Origin: Pseudomonas flexibilis
GTDB lineage: Bacteria > Pseudomonadota > Gammaproteobacteria > Pseudomonadales > Pseudomonadaceae
Direction: 5' to 3'
Assembly (NCBI RefSeq): GCF_000802425.1
Contig: NZ_JRUD01000031.1
Location: 1-61,496 of the forward strand
Length of the DNA: 61,496 nucleotides
The notes below the pieces were generated by a model. It was not told the DNA's origin, searched no databases, and saw nothing but the letters and a program-made list of their open reading frames with translations. The position numbers and the translations under genes were made by a program. Below are positions 8,371-17,274 of the stretch, piece after piece (positions within the stretch are counted from its first letter, which is position 1; the number at the start of each line of letters is the position of its first letter).

Positions 8371-9618
8371 ATGAACATGCCCCCGTTACTGCTGGATCTC
8401 GTCACCGCCCTGGCCATCGGCTTGCTGATCGGCATCGAGCGCGGCTGGCGCAGCCGCGGCGTGTCCGACGGCCAACTGGCGGCCGGCATCCGCACCTACG
8501 GGCTGGTCGGCCTGCTGGGCGGGCTCGCCGCGCTGCTCAGCCAGCCATTCGGCGTCGGCGCCTGGATCGCCGTGCTGGCGGTGTTCGGCGCCCTGGTGCT
8601 GGTCAGTTACTTCGGCGACCTGCGCCGGGGCGACCTGGGCATGACCAGTGAGATCGCCCTGCTGCTGACCTTCCTGCTCGGCAGCCTGGCGCTCAGCGAC
8701 CAGCGGATGCTGGCGGCCGGCTGCGCGGTGATCGTGGCGTTGCTGCTGAGCCTCAAGGACCAGCTGCATGCCGCGTTGCAGAAGCTCTCCGCGCTGGAGC
8801 TGAGCGGCGCGCTGAAACTGCTGTTCATTTCCCTGGTGCTGCTGCCGACCCTGCCCAACCAGGGCTACGGTCCCTGGGAGGTGTTCAACCCCTACAGCAT
8901 CTGGTGGATGGTGGTGCTGATCGCCGGCATCGGCTTCGCCGCCTATGTGGCGGTGCGGTTGGTCGGCACCCGCCACGGCCTGCTGATCACCGCGCTGCTC
9001 GGCAGTCTGGTGTCCTCCACGGCGATGACCATCAGCCTGTCGCGACTGCGTGACAAGACCAGCCTGCACAACCTGCTGGCCACCGGCCTGCTGGCAACCT
9101 CGGCGCTGATGTTCCCCCGCGTGCTGCTGGAGGTGGGGGTGATCAACCGCACCCTGCTGCCCAGCCTGATGGCCCCGCTGCTGGTCGCCTGTGCCTTCTA
9201 TCTGCTAGGGGCGCTCTGGTGGTTCTTCCGTCCCCACGAGCCGGCCGCCGCGGAAAGCGAGGCGCCGTTGAGCAACCCCTTCGAGCTGGCCCCGGCGCTG
9301 CGTTTCGCCCTGCTGCTGGCGCTGATTCTGTTCCTGGTGGAGGCCGGACGACGCCTGATGGGCGACGTGGGCGTCTACCTGGTGGCCCTGGTGTCAGGCC
9401 TGGCCGATGTGGACGCCATTACCCTGTCGCTGGCCCGCAACGCCCAGGGCGAACTGGGCAATCAGATCGCCGTTCAGGGCATTTTCCTCGCCGCGCTGAG
9501 CAACAGCCTGGTGAAGGCCGGGCTGATCGTCGCCATTGGCGGCCGCGCCTTGGCCGTGCGCACCCTGCCCTTCATCTTCGCCGGCCTGCTGGCCGGTGCG
9601 GTGGTGCTGCTGGTATAG
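8371..9618 (+). CDS. MgtC/SapB family protein with DUF4010 domain
   Basis: A 415-residue inner-membrane protein. The first 140 residues form the MgtC/SapB region, with ALAIGLLIGIERGWRSRG and GLVGLLGGLAALL. The rest is the DUF4010 membrane domain with several helices, including GSLVSSTAMTISLSRLRDK and ALVSGLADVDAITLSLAR. MgtC-related proteins help cells at low magnesium and inside hosts, but MgtC-DUF4010 fusions have no settled function. The gene stands alone between the repeat block and the hydrolase. The start is supported by agreement with the conserved N-terminus; the upstream ribosome site is poor. Confidence 0.88.
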   Translation: MNMPPLLLDLVTALAIGLLIGIERGWRSRGVSDGQLAAGIRTYGLVGLLGGLAALLSQPFGVGAWIAVLAVFGALVLVSYFGDLRRGDLGMTSEIALLLTFLLGSLALSDQRMLAAGCAVIVALLLSLKDQLHAALQKLSALELSGALKLLFISLVLLPTLPNQGYGPWEVFNPYSIWWMVVLIAGIGFAAYVAVRLVGTRHGLLITALLGSLVSSTAMTISLSRLRDKTSLHNLLATGLLATSALMFPRVLLEVGVINRTLLPSLMAPLLVACAFYLLGALWWFFRPHEPAAAESEAPLSNPFELAPALRFALLLALILFLVEAGRRLMGDVGVYLVALVSGLADVDAITLSLARNAQGELGNQIAVQGIFLAALSNSLVKAGLIVAIGGRALAVRTLPFIFAGLLAGAVVLLV

Positions 9619-9715
9619 GGCGCCCCTGGCCGGAACTGCCTGCTTCCCACCCTCCGATCGGTGGGCACCTGGCGGCCGGACGTCGAGACTGTGCGGAAAC
9701 CGGCAGGAGATCCGC

Positions 9716-10651
9716 ATGTCAGACGGCAACATTCCGTGTGCACCCACACTACGCCAGCCAATCCGCCACCGGGTGGTGACGGGTGATGGCGTGCATCTGG
9801 CGACCTACCGCTGGGGGCGTGCCGACGGCCCTGTCCTGCTGCTGGTGCACGGTTATCCGGACAACCACGCCATCTGGCTGCCGCTGGTCGATGCACTGGC
9901 CGACGACTTCCAGATCATTGCCTACGACGTGCGGGGCTTCGGCGCTTCGCAGAAGCCGAGGCGCTTGCGGGCGTACCGCCTGGAGCGGCTGGCCAAGGAT
10001 CTGGAGGCGGTGATTCGCGCCACCAGTCCGGAGCGCCCGGTGCACCTGGTGGGTCACGACTGGGGCTCGATCCAGTGCTGGGAAGCGGTCACCGAACCGC
10101 GTCTCCAACCCCTGCTGGCGTCCTATACGAGCGTGTCCGGCCCATGCCTCGACCACGTCGGCCACTGGATGCGCGAACGCCTGGCCGAGAAGCGCGCCGG
10201 TGCCTGGCGGCAGGTGGGCGGACAATGGCTCAGCTCCTGGTACATCGGCTTCTTCCATCTGCCGCTGCTGCCAGAGCTGTGCTGGCGGCTGGGCCTGGAT
10301 CGGGCCTGGCCCTGGCTGCTGCAGCGTCTGGAAGGGCTGCGCGACGTGCCGCCCAATCCCAGCCAGCGTGCCGATGGCCTGCACGGGGTGGCGTTGTACC
10401 GGGCCAACTTCATGCCACGCCTGTGCAGGCCCCGTGCACGCCACACCCCAGTGGCCGTGCAACTGATCGTGCCGTTGCGCGATCGCTTCGTCCGCCCGCA
10501 GCTGTTCGAAGGCCTGCAACGCTGGGTGCCCCGGCTGATGAGGCGCGACACTCCGGCAGGACACTGGCAGTTGCTGGCCCAGCCTGGGGAGCTGGCCGAC
10601 CGCCTGCGCGACTTCGTTGCCGACGTGGAGAAGGCCGGTCAGTCGTCCTGA
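9716..10651 (+). CDS. Alpha/beta fold hydrolase (epoxide hydrolase/dehalogenase-like)
   Basis: A 311-residue alpha/beta hydrolase. LLVHGYPDNHAIW provides the oxyanion-hole HGxP motif. VHLVGHDWGS gives an aspartate nucleophile, as in epoxide hydrolases and haloalkane dehalogenases rather than serine esterases. The C-terminal DTPAGHWQLLAQP carries the catalytic histidine. The cap-domain tyrosines that would define epoxide hydrolase activity are not certain, so the substrate is left open. ATG 9716 is chosen because AGGAGA lies at 9705-9710; the longer open frame upstream overlaps the previous gene. Its 3' end overlaps convergent rmuC by 13 bp. Confidence 0.88.
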   Translation: MSDGNIPCAPTLRQPIRHRVVTGDGVHLATYRWGRADGPVLLLVHGYPDNHAIWLPLVDALADDFQIIAYDVRGFGASQKPRRLRAYRLERLAKDLEAVIRATSPERPVHLVGHDWGSIQCWEAVTEPRLQPLLASYTSVSGPCLDHVGHWMRERLAEKRAGAWRQVGGQWLSSWYIGFFHLPLLPELCWRLGLDRAWPWLLQRLEGLRDVPPNPSQRADGLHGVALYRANFMPRLCRPRARHTPVAVQLIVPLRDRFVRPQLFEGLQRWVPRLMRRDTPAGHWQLLAQPGELADRLRDFVADVEKAGQSS

Positions 10652-12093
10652 TCTTCCAGCGCCGGCAGCCCGGCGGCGCGTTCCAGCAGTTCGTTGGGCA
10701 GGCTCTTGCTGGCCCGCGCACCGAGCAGCTTGAGGTTTTCCACCCGGCCGATCAGGTTGCCGCGCCCGTCCACCAGCTTGTTGCGTGCACTGGCGTAGGC
10801 CTTGTCGAGCTGCTGCAGGCGCGTGCCGATTTCATCCAGGTCCTGCACGAAGGCGACGAACTTGTCGTACAGCGCGCCGGCGCGCTCGGCGATCTCGCGG
10901 GCGTTCTGGCTCTGCCGCTCCTGGCGCCAGAGGCTGTCGATCACCCGCAGGGTGGCGAGCAGCGTGGTCGGGCTGACAATCACGATGTGCTGCTCGAAGG
11001 CCTCCTGGAACAGCCCCGGATCGGCCTGCAGCGCGGCGGCGAAGGCCGCCTCGATAGGCACGAACAGCAGCACGAAATCCAGGCTGTGCAGGCCCTCAAG
11101 CCGCTGGTAGTCCTTGAGCGCGAGACCCTTCAGATGCCCACGCAGCGATTGCACGTGGCGCTTGAGTGCCAGCTCGCGCACGTTGTCGTTCTCGGCGGCG
11201 AGCATGGCCTGGTAGGCCGTCAGGCTGACCTTGGCGTCGACCACTACCTGCTTGTCGCCCGGCAGCTGGATCAGCACGTCGGGCTGGAAGCGCTGGCCGT
11301 CCGGGCTCTGCAGGCTGACCTGGGTGTGGTACTCGCGGCCCTTGGCCAAGCCGGCGTGCTCGAGCACGCGTTCCAGCACCAGTTCGCCCCAGCTGCCCTG
11401 GTTCTTCTGGCCCTCGAGGGCGCGGGTCAGGTTGTTGGCCTCTTCGCCCAGGCGCTGGTTGAGCTGCTGCAGGCGCTGCAGTTCCTTGGCCAGCGAGAAC
11501 CGTTCGCGGGCTTCCTGCTGGTAGCTGTCCTCGACCCGCTTCTCGAACGCCTGGATGCGCTCCTTGAGGGGCTCGAGCAGCTGGCCGAGGCGCTGCTGGC
11601 TGTTCTCCGCGAAGCGCTGCTCGCGCTCGGCGAAGATGCTGCCGGCCAGTTCGGCGAACTGCGCTTTCAGGGTGTCGCGGGCGGCCTGCAGGTCGAGGAG
11701 ACGCTGCTGGTGGGCCTGCTGCTGCTCGCGCAGCTCGGCCTCGAGTCCCGCCCGTTCGCCCACCAGCTGGCGCAGCGTAACCTCCTGGCGCTCGCGCTCC
11801 GCTTTCCAGGCGTGCTGCTCCTGCACCAGCAGTTCCCGCTCGCGGCGCTGGGCGGCCAGTTCGGCCTGCTGCGCGGCATTGTGCTGCTGCAGTTCGCCAA
11901 GCTCGTCGCGGCATTCGCGCAGCTGGCCGTTGAGCAGGTCCTGGGCCAGCTGCGCGGTGGTGGCGCGCTCCTCCAGGAGCATCGCCTGGCTGCGCGCTTC
12001 ACCGAGGCGACGCTGAAGGTGCCAGGCCAGGCCGAGCAGCGGCACACCGGCAAGCAGCAGGCCGACCAGCAGGGACAGAGGATGCAAGGGCAT
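10639..12093 (-). CDS. rmuC: DNA recombination protein RmuC
   Basis: A 484-residue protein with one N-terminal membrane helix (LSLLVGLLLAGVPLLGLAW), a long coiled coil rich in Glu, Gln and Arg (about 30-220), and the conserved RmuC nuclease-like domain (about 225-430). That domain includes NQGSWGELVLERVLEHAGL, QRFQPDVLIQLPGDKQVVVDAKVSL-type residues and FVPIEAAF. RmuC limits inversions and recombination at short inverted repeats; the PD-(D/E)XK-like core suggests DNA cleavage. The length is usual for the family. It is convergent with, and overlaps, the hydrolase gene and is followed upstream by the Sel1-like gene. Confidence 0.93.
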   Translation of the reverse strand: MPLHPLSLLVGLLLAGVPLLGLAWHLQRRLGEARSQAMLLEERATTAQLAQDLLNGQLRECRDELGELQQHNAAQQAELAAQRRERELLVQEQHAWKAERERQEVTLRQLVGERAGLEAELREQQQAHQQRLLDLQAARDTLKAQFAELAGSIFAEREQRFAENSQQRLGQLLEPLKERIQAFEKRVEDSYQQEARERFSLAKELQRLQQLNQRLGEEANNLTRALEGQKNQGSWGELVLERVLEHAGLAKGREYHTQVSLQSPDGQRFQPDVLIQLPGDKQVVVDAKVSLTAYQAMLAAENDNVRELALKRHVQSLRGHLKGLALKDYQRLEGLHSLDFVLLFVPIEAAFAAALQADPGLFQEAFEQHIVIVSPTTLLATLRVIDSLWRQERQSQNAREIAERAGALYDKFVAFVQDLDEIGTRLQQLDKAYASARNKLVDGRGNLIGRVENLKLLGARASKSLPNELLERAAGLPALEDQDD

Positions 12094-12156
12094 GGGAACT
12101 CCCGGGGTTGAGCAACGAGGCGGCCAGTATATCGGCCATCCGGGAGAGGGACGGAA

Positions 12157-12468
12157 TCAGGACAGGAAGGAAGCCGCTTCGCCGGTCAGGGCCTGCTGGG
12201 CGCGTGGGTCGCCCGCTCGCGCGGCCTGGCGGAGGAACTCCTGGCCGATGCGCCGGTCCCGATGGCTGCCGCAATGCTGACACAGCAGCAGGCCCAGACG
12301 GCTCTGGGCTTCCACCACGCCCCGGCGCGCCGGCTGCTTGAGCAACTGGCCAGCCAGTCGTTGCGCCATCGCGGCCCGTCGCAGGCGCGGATTATCCAAC
12401 AGCCAGCCAGCCACTCGCAGGGACAGGAGTGCGCGCGGTGCGGATGTAGAAACGGACAGGAACTTCAT
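12157..12468 (-). CDS. Small Sel1-like repeat protein
   Basis: A 103-residue protein beginning MKFLSVSTSAPRALLSLRVAGWLL. Residues 45-100 contain helical pairs with the Sel1/TPR pattern (EAQSRLGLLL and QEFLRQAARAGDPRAQQAL). Such repeats mediate protein contacts; no enzyme motif is present. ATG 12468 is preferred over an upstream extension to 12633, whose extra residues run through an AT-rich regulatory-looking spacer. Similar short proteins occur in other pseudomonads as conserved hypotheticals. It precedes rmuC on the same strand with a 63-bp gap, so the two may share a transcript. Confidence 0.7.
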   Translation of the reverse strand: MKFLSVSTSAPRALLSLRVAGWLLDNPRLRRAAMAQRLAGQLLKQPARRGVVEAQSRLGLLLCQHCGSHRDRRIGQEFLRQAARAGDPRAQQALTGEAASFLS

Positions 12469-12885
12469 TGCGTGATCGGGGGGGTACCTTGAACGAGGCG
12501 CGCACTCTACTCCTTTTTCCCGGTGGGTAAAGACTTGTAAAAATGCGTTGGGCTTGTTCCAGACAGCCGCAGACAAGCCATCCACAGTTTCTGTGGATAA
12601 CATTGTGGGGAAGTTTGCGAACAACGCGCGCAAACGGCCGTGGATAAAGGCCCGAAGAAGGATTGGCTATTTTTTAGCCAAAAATAAAATCCTTATTTTT
12701 CAATAAGTTACGCTTCAATGGCTGATAAACCTGGCGATTACCTGGGTGTGACCGGGTTCCGCAGCTGTTTCGACGGAAGCCCGGGCGCAATGTGAACAAG
12801 TTCTCGCAGAAGAGGCAGGAGCCGGGCCAGCTGAAGCGCATTTCGTCGGCATGACCGCCGGTTATCCGCGCTGCCCTGGCCTGCA
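12469..12885. other. AT-rich intergenic spacer with DnaA-box-like sites
   Basis: This 417-bp gap is locally much richer in A+T than its surroundings, especially 12660-12715. It holds an exact match to the DnaA box on the minus strand (12592-12600), a one-mismatch copy (12639-12647), a perfect TCCACAG-TTT-CTGTGGA dyad (12581-12597) and a GGCTA-T6-TAGCC hairpin (12665-12680). A 70-codon minus-strand open frame at 12674-12886 has no family features and is not annotated. The sites lie upstream of the Sel1-like gene and could control it. Confidence 0.5.
12592..12600 (-). promoter_or_regulatory. Consensus DnaA box
   Basis: The plus strand reads TGTGGATAA, the complement of the consensus TTATCCACA. 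A near match, CGTGGATAA, follows at 12639-12647 in the same orientation, and a weaker CCATCCACA lies at 12578-12586 in the opposite orientation. Binding is inferred from sequence only. Confidence 0.5.
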
Positions 12886-13128
12886 CTAGACCACTCTCAG
12901 ACGTGGCGGGCAGCGCCGCACCGGCATGCCCAGGCCGAGCCCCATGGCCTCCACATGTTCGCGTGGCAGACGCCGGGCACCGGACAGAACGATCCGTACC
13001 GCCGCCTCATCCAGCACAGCCTCCGCCAGCGCCAGGTCCATGCCGCCGGCGACTCGCCGCCTGGCCTTCAGCCAATCGAGCAGGGCATTGATGGCCTGCC
13101 GCTCGGCTTCTTCGGGTAAGCACCGCAT
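12886..13128 (-). CDS. Conserved hypothetical protein, 80 residues
   Basis: The start codon at 13128 is preceded by an unusually strong ribosome site (AAGGAGGGAGGT), which argues that this small frame is real. The product is basic and helical, begins MRCLPEEAERQAINALLDWL, contains an acidic helix (LALAEAVLDEAAVRIVL) and ends with RRCPPRLRVV. I recognise no domain, signal peptide or membrane segment. It lies alone between the AT-rich spacer and efp, all on the minus strand. Function unknown. Confidence 0.6.
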   Translation of the reverse strand: MRCLPEEAERQAINALLDWLKARRRVAGGMDLALAEAVLDEAAVRIVLSGARRLPREHVEAMGLGLGMPVRRCPPRLRVV

Positions 13129-13304
13129 ACCTCCCTCCTTGATTGCTCCGTGTGACGTGCCAGAAGCGTAGACAGCCCCTGCGACGGCGCGTCGCGTGCA
13201 TGTGCGGGAACAGAGAGTGGCATCACAAAAGCACCCTGTCGGTTGACGTCCACCCGACGGAAGGCAGGATGGCGCATGGCCAGAAAGTGATCCGGCGCAA
13301 ATGA

Positions 13305-13338
13305 AAAGCCCCCGTCACCGGCCGGTGACGGGGGCTTT
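13305..13338 (-). terminator. Rho-independent terminator of efp
   Basis: A very strong, nearly perfect dyad, AAAGCCCCCGTCACC / GGTGACGGGGGCTTT, lies 18 bp behind the efp stop codon. On the minus strand it is followed by TCATTTGC, with the T-rich part in the lower stem. Confidence 0.85.
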
Positions 13339-13355
13339 CTGCCACACCAGGGGAA

Positions 13356-13922
13356 TCAGGCCTTGACGCGCGACTTGTATTCGCCGGTACGGGTATCGAT
13401 TTCGATGGAGTCGCCGATTTCGCAGAAGGCGGAAACCTGCAGCTCGGCACCGTTGTTCAGGCGAGCGGTCTTCATCACCTTGCCGGAGGTGTCACCGCGC
13501 ACGGCCGGCTCGGTGTAGGCGATCTGGCGGACGATGGTGGTCGGCAGTTCGACGGAGATGACCTTCTCACCGTAGAACACGGCTTCGCAGACGTCGGTCA
13601 TGCCGTCTTCGATGAAGGCCATGACGCCTTCCAGGTCGTCCTTCTCGATCTCGTACTGGTTGAAGTCGCTGTCCATGAACACGTACAGCGGATCGGCGAA
13701 GTAGGAGTAGGTCACTTCCTTGCGCTCAAGGATGATCGGCTCCAGCTTGTCATCGGCCTTGAACACGGTTTCGGTGCCAGCGCCGGTGAGCAGGTTCTTC
13801 AGCTTCATCTTGACGACCGCAGAGTTACGGCCGGACTTGTTGAACTCGGCCTTCTGGATGACCCAGGGCTGGCCGTTGATGTTGGCTACCTGACCGGCGC
13901 GGAATTCTTGTGCGGTTTTCAT
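13356..13922 (-). CDS. efp: Translation elongation factor P
   Basis: A 188-residue EF-P with the three-domain layout and normal length. It binds between the P and E sites of the ribosome and relieves stalling at polyproline stretches. The loop reads [11 protein letters not shown], placing Arg32 where enteric EF-P has lysine; this is the residue rhamnosylated by EarP in Pseudomonas. The C-terminus has the conserved [10 protein letters not shown] motif. ATG 13922 matches the family start; the longer open frame upstream is not conserved. earP lies 101 bp upstream on the same strand, so modifier and target are neighbours. Confidence 0.97.
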   Translation of the reverse strand: MKTAQEFRAGQVANINGQPWVIQKAEFNKSGRNSAVVKMKLKNLLTGAGTETVFKADDKLEPIILERKEVTYSYFADPLYVFMDSDFNQYEIEKDDLEGVMAFIEDGMTDVCEAVFYGEKVISVELPTTIVRQIAYTEPAVRGDTSGKVMKTARLNNGAELQVSAFCEIGDSIEIDTRTGEYKSRVKA

Positions 13923-14023
13923 ACGGATATCCGTTGGGATGAGTGACAAAAAAGAGGCCGCGTATGATAGCCAATTTCCCGCCCGCGAGTAACCTGCCGC
14001 CGCTCGCTTTGCGCAACCGTTCC

Positions 14024-15157
14024 TCAGCCCTGCCTCGCGGCGAAGGCCACCAGCTGACTGGCGAGATCGTCCTGCTCGGCCAGGGCCCCGCACCAGCGTT
14101 CGGCGTGCGCCCGTAGCGCGGGCAACTGCGCCAGCAGGGCGGACCAGGCCGGGCCGGGGGCCTCGGCACGGTTCCAGGCCCGCCAGACGCCCCGAAGGTC
14201 ATCGGCCAGTCCTGGCTCCAGGCCGACGCAAAAGCGGTCCAGGAAGGCTTCCAACTTGTGCATATGCGCCTCATCGTCCTGTGGGTAGATGTGCCAGATC
14301 AGCGGCTGACCGGCCCACTGCGCACGGACAAAGGAGTCCTCGCCGCGCACCCCGTTGAGGTCGCAGCACCAGAGCAGTGTGTCGTAGGCCGCCTGGGAGA
14401 CGAATGGCAGGACCTGCACGGTCAAGCGGCCCCGGGTGACGCAGTCGCCCGCACGCAGCGCGTCGACCCCCAGCCAGGCCTTGAGGTCGGGCAGCACCCT
14501 GCCCTCCGGTACCAGCAGACGCGTGGGCGGCTGCTGGTCGACCAACGGCTGCAACCAGTCGCCCAGCGCCGGTTGCTCGTAGCTGAACAGCGAGACCAGC
14601 CGCTGGTTCGCCGCGACGTCGATGCCCAGGCCCTGCAGGAAGGCGCGCCGCGCCAACGGGTCGGCCTGGAAGGCGCGCCGCCGCACCAGCAGCTCGCGTT
14701 CGCGCAATAGCCCGCCGGTGTCGGCATCGAAGCCCGGAAAGAAGAAGTACTTGGACAGGCCGTTGGGTTGCAGCGATGGCAGCCGGTGACAACCCGCCAC
14801 CCAGCCTTCGGCACTCAGGTATTCCAGATTCAGCCACAGCGGCGGCACCGCGCGACGCGCCATGGCCACCTCGAAATCCGCCGGCAGCCGGCAGGCAAAG
14901 GCCTCGACCACCACATCGGCGGGCTCGACCGATTCCCACTGCGCCTCCCAGTGGCGGATCTCCACCCCGGCCTGGGTCTGCCGCGAGGCCCGTACATCGG
15001 CTTGCGGACAAAGGCGCGCGAAGGCATCCAGGTCATCGACCCACAGGCGTACCTGCTGGTGGTGCTCGGCCACCAGCTGGCGCGCCAGGCGCCAGGTCAC
15101 CCCGATATCGCCGAAGTTGTCGACTACCGCACAAAAAACGTCCCAGCTGCGCGCCAT
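14024..15157 (-). CDS. earP: EF-P arginine rhamnosyltransferase EarP
   Basis: A 377-residue GT-B glycosyltransferase (DUF2331) that transfers rhamnose from dTDP-L-rhamnose to Arg32 of EF-P. The N-terminus [20 protein letters not shown] contains Asp13 and Asp17, both required in characterised EarP. The C-terminal half has [20 protein letters not shown], which belongs to the nucleotide-sugar site. ATG 15157 fits the family start; the 31-residue upstream extension is unconserved. It precedes efp on the minus strand and is divergent from the HU-family gene. Confidence 0.95.
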   Translation of the reverse strand: MARSWDVFCAVVDNFGDIGVTWRLARQLVAEHHQQVRLWVDDLDAFARLCPQADVRASRQTQAGVEIRHWEAQWESVEPADVVVEAFACRLPADFEVAMARRAVPPLWLNLEYLSAEGWVAGCHRLPSLQPNGLSKYFFFPGFDADTGGLLRERELLVRRRAFQADPLARRAFLQGLGIDVAANQRLVSLFSYEQPALGDWLQPLVDQQPPTRLLVPEGRVLPDLKAWLGVDALRAGDCVTRGRLTVQVLPFVSQAAYDTLLWCCDLNGVRGEDSFVRAQWAGQPLIWHIYPQDDEAHMHKLEAFLDRFCVGLEPGLADDLRGVWRAWNRAEAPGPAWSALLAQLPALRAHAERWCGALAEQDDLASQLVAFAARQG

Positions 15158-15302
15158 ATGTCTCCCGCCCGTGCCACGCCGACCCCGGCCGGCATTACCA
15201 TCAGGCGCGCAGGATACCGCAGCGAGGCCGCCTTCCGCCCGCCAGAACAAAGCGAACCGGTCCGAGTCGAACAGGTCGCATCCTTGTCGATCCGAGCTTG
15301 CG

Positions 15303-15308
15303 TATACT
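15303..15308 (+). promoter_or_regulatory. Probable -10 box of the HU-family gene
   Basis: TATACT, five of six matches to the sigma-70 -10 consensus, lies 28 bp upstream of the HU-family start codon. No good -35 box is seen at the usual distance, so the promoter may need an activator. Confidence 0.35.
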
Positions 15309-15335
15309 GGCCACCCTTCTCACTGGAGTCCCCTC

Positions 15336-15608
15336 ATGAACAAAGCCGAACTGATCGAGGCCATCGCGGCCTCCGCCGATCTGCCGAAATCCACCGCCGC
15401 CCGTGCTCTGGATGCCCTGACCGAAACCATCACCAGCGCCCTGCGCGACGGTGACAGCGTTTCGCTGGTCGGCTTCGGCACCTTCGCCGTGAAGGAGCGC
15501 GCGGCCCGCGAAGGTCGCAATCCGCAGACCGGCGCCACCCTGCAGATCGCCGCCGCGCGCCTGCCGGGCTTCAAGCCGGGCAAGGGCCTGCGCGACGCCG
15601 TGAACTGA
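15336..15608 (+). CDS. HU family DNA-binding protein
   Basis: A 90-residue histone-like protein: [20 protein letters not shown] at the start, the dimer core [20 protein letters not shown], and the arm [23 protein letters not shown], whose proline (usually in IPAAK of HU) inserts into DNA. HU dimers bend DNA and help nucleoid packing, replication and recombination. It differs enough from HupA/HupB that it is probably one of the extra HU paralogues found in pseudomonads. TGGAG at 15324-15328 sets ATG 15336; a longer open frame upstream overlaps earP antisense and is discarded. Confidence 0.93.
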   Translation: MNKAELIEAIAASADLPKSTAARALDALTETITSALRDGDSVSLVGFGTFAVKERAAREGRNPQTGATLQIAAARLPGFKPGKGLRDAVN

Positions 15609-15614
15609 TCTTCC

Positions 15615-15640
15615 GCCGCCCCGAGTCCACCCGGGGCGGC
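15615..15640 (+). terminator. Hairpin after the HU-family gene
   Basis: GCCGCCCCG and CGGGGCGGC form a 9-bp GC stem with an 8-base loop, 6 bp behind the HU-family stop. No clear T-run follows, so termination may be partial. Confidence 0.55.
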
Positions 15641-15723
15641 ACCCGCTTCTCCTGCCCGTGCGCCGGGCCCGACAAGGCGCGGCGTGCCAGACTGCCGGAA
15701 GACCCTGGCCCTTGAACGCCGCC

Positions 15724-17274
15724 ATGCCAACGCTCGATCTGCGCCGTCTGATTCTCCTGCTGAGCATCTGCGCCACGCTTCTGGTGCAAGGCTTCCTGCT
15801 GTATTCCGGTTATCAGCTGCAACGCCGCCTGCTGATCGAGCAAACCCTGGAAACCAATCGCATCTACGCCGTGAAACTGGCGGAGCTGGCCGAAGACTTC
15901 CTCTACTCCTCGCAGCAACGCCTGACCTACAGCGCCAACCTGCTGCGCTCCCGACTGGACGACCCGGCGTTCATCGACGCTGAGCTGGAACGCCTGCGCG
16001 TGCAGCTCGATACCTTCAACTCGGTCTACCTGGTGAATGCCGACGGGCGCCTGCGGGCCTTCTCCCCTCATGACCCACAGCGCATCGCGGATCGCATCAG
16101 CGCCGGCTCGGAAGAAATCCTGTTGCGTCGTGAGCCGCTGGTCTCGCGACCGTTCATTACCGCCCGGGGACGCCTGGTGGTGGCGCTTGCCCAGCCGCTG
16201 TTCGACGACCAGGGGACCTTCCTCGGCTACCTGGGCGGCTCCATCTACCTGCGCGAACCCAGCGTGCTCAACAAGCTGCTGGGCGAGCATTACCATCGCG
16301 ACGGCTCCTACCTTTACGCGTTCTCCCCGGACCGGCATGTCCTCTACCACGACGACCCGCATTGGATCGGCCAGCAGCTGGACGAAAGCGAAATCACCCA
16401 GGCGGTGCGAGAAGGTCGCAGCGGCAGCCTGCGACTGCTCAGCGAGAAGGGCGAGGAGGTCCTGGCCGGCTACGCCACCGTGCAGGGGGCGGGCTGGGGC
16501 GTGGTGACCCAGCGCCCCTTGCAGGTCACCCTGGCAGAACTGAAAAGCCTGGCCTGGGAAGTGGCGGGCTTCGTCACGCCGGTGCTGCTGGTCACCATGC
16601 TGGTGATCTGGTGGCTGTCCTGGATCATTTCCCGCCCCCTGCGCCAGCTGGCCAGGAGCGTGCAACAGCCGGACGGGCTGCTGGCGGCCCAGGAAGTTCG
16701 CAAGGTGAGGTCGTGGTACTACGAGGCGGCGCAACTCAAGCGTTCGATCCTTGCCGGCCTGGAGCTGCTCAACCGCAAGATCGGCAAGCTGAACCTGGAT
16801 TCGATCACCGACCCGCTGACCGGGCTGGTCAACCGGCGCGGCGCCCAACTGTCCCTCGAGGAATGGGAGAACGATGCCCGCCCCTTCGCCGTGGTACTGA
16901 TGGACATCGACCACTTCAAGCAGGTCAACGACCAGTTCGGCCACGACGCGGGCGACCGCACGCTGCAGTTCCTGGCCAGCCAGATGCGCAAGGTGGCGCG
17001 GGCCAGCGACGTGCTGTGCCGCAGCGGTGGCGAGGAATTCATGATGCTGCTGCCGGACACTGAGCTGGAGGATGCCGCCCGGGTCGCCGAGCGGCTGCGC
17101 CGCCTGATGGAGGAAAGCGTCACGACCGCCGGACGCCCGGTGACGCTCTCCTTCGGGGTGGCGCACTACCCGCAGACCAACAGCTTCCCCGAGAAGGTGC
17201 TCAAGGCTGCGGACGAGGCGCTGTACCGCGCCAAGGAGCAGGGACGCAACCGCGTGGAGCTGGCGCCCGGTTAG
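15724..17274 (+). CDS. Membrane-bound diguanylate cyclase (Cache-GGDEF)
   Basis: A 516-residue protein that should make c-di-GMP from two GTP. A membrane helix at about 8-28 and a second at about 280-303 enclose a periplasmic Cache-type sensor (about 35-275). A GGDEF domain occupies 350-512, with DPLTGLVNRRG, MDIDHFKQVND and the catalytic GGEEF at 435-439. No RxxD inhibitory site is obvious just before GGEEF. The C-terminus is ALYRAKEQGRNRVEL. ATG 15724 begins the first helix; an upstream GTG is unlikely. The stop codon overlaps the convergent 76-residue gene by 4 bp. Confidence 0.93.
   Translation: MPTLDLRRLILLLSICATLLVQGFLLYSGYQLQRRLLIEQTLETNRIYAVKLAELAEDFLYSSQQRLTYSANLLRSRLDDPAFIDAELERLRVQLDTFNSVYLVNADGRLRAFSPHDPQRIADRISAGSEEILLRREPLVSRPFITARGRLVVALAQPLFDDQGTFLGYLGGSIYLREPSVLNKLLGEHYHRDGSYLYAFSPDRHVLYHDDPHWIGQQLDESEITQAVREGRSGSLRLLSEKGEEVLAGYATVQGAGWGVVTQRPLQVTLAELKSLAWEVAGFVTPVLLVTMLVIWWLSWIISRPLRQLARSVQQPDGLLAAQEVRKVRSWYYEAAQLKRSILAGLELLNRKIGKLNLDSITDPLTGLVNRRGAQLSLEEWENDARPFAVVLMDIDHFKQVNDQFGHDAGDRTLQFLASQMRKVARASDVLCRSGGEEFMMLLPDTELEDAARVAERLRRLMEESVTTAGRPVTLSFGVAHYPQTNSFPEKVLKAADEALYRAKEQGRNRVELAPG

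Noticed and set aside
12674-12886. A 70-codon minus-strand open frame in the AT-rich spacer
   Set aside because: No family features and no good ribosome site, and its end runs into the AT-rich hairpin. Treated as spacer.
13129-13304. Gap before the 80-residue gene considered as an RNA gene
   Set aside because: Apart from the ribosome site and the efp terminator at its edge, no tRNA-like fold or known RNA motif is visible.
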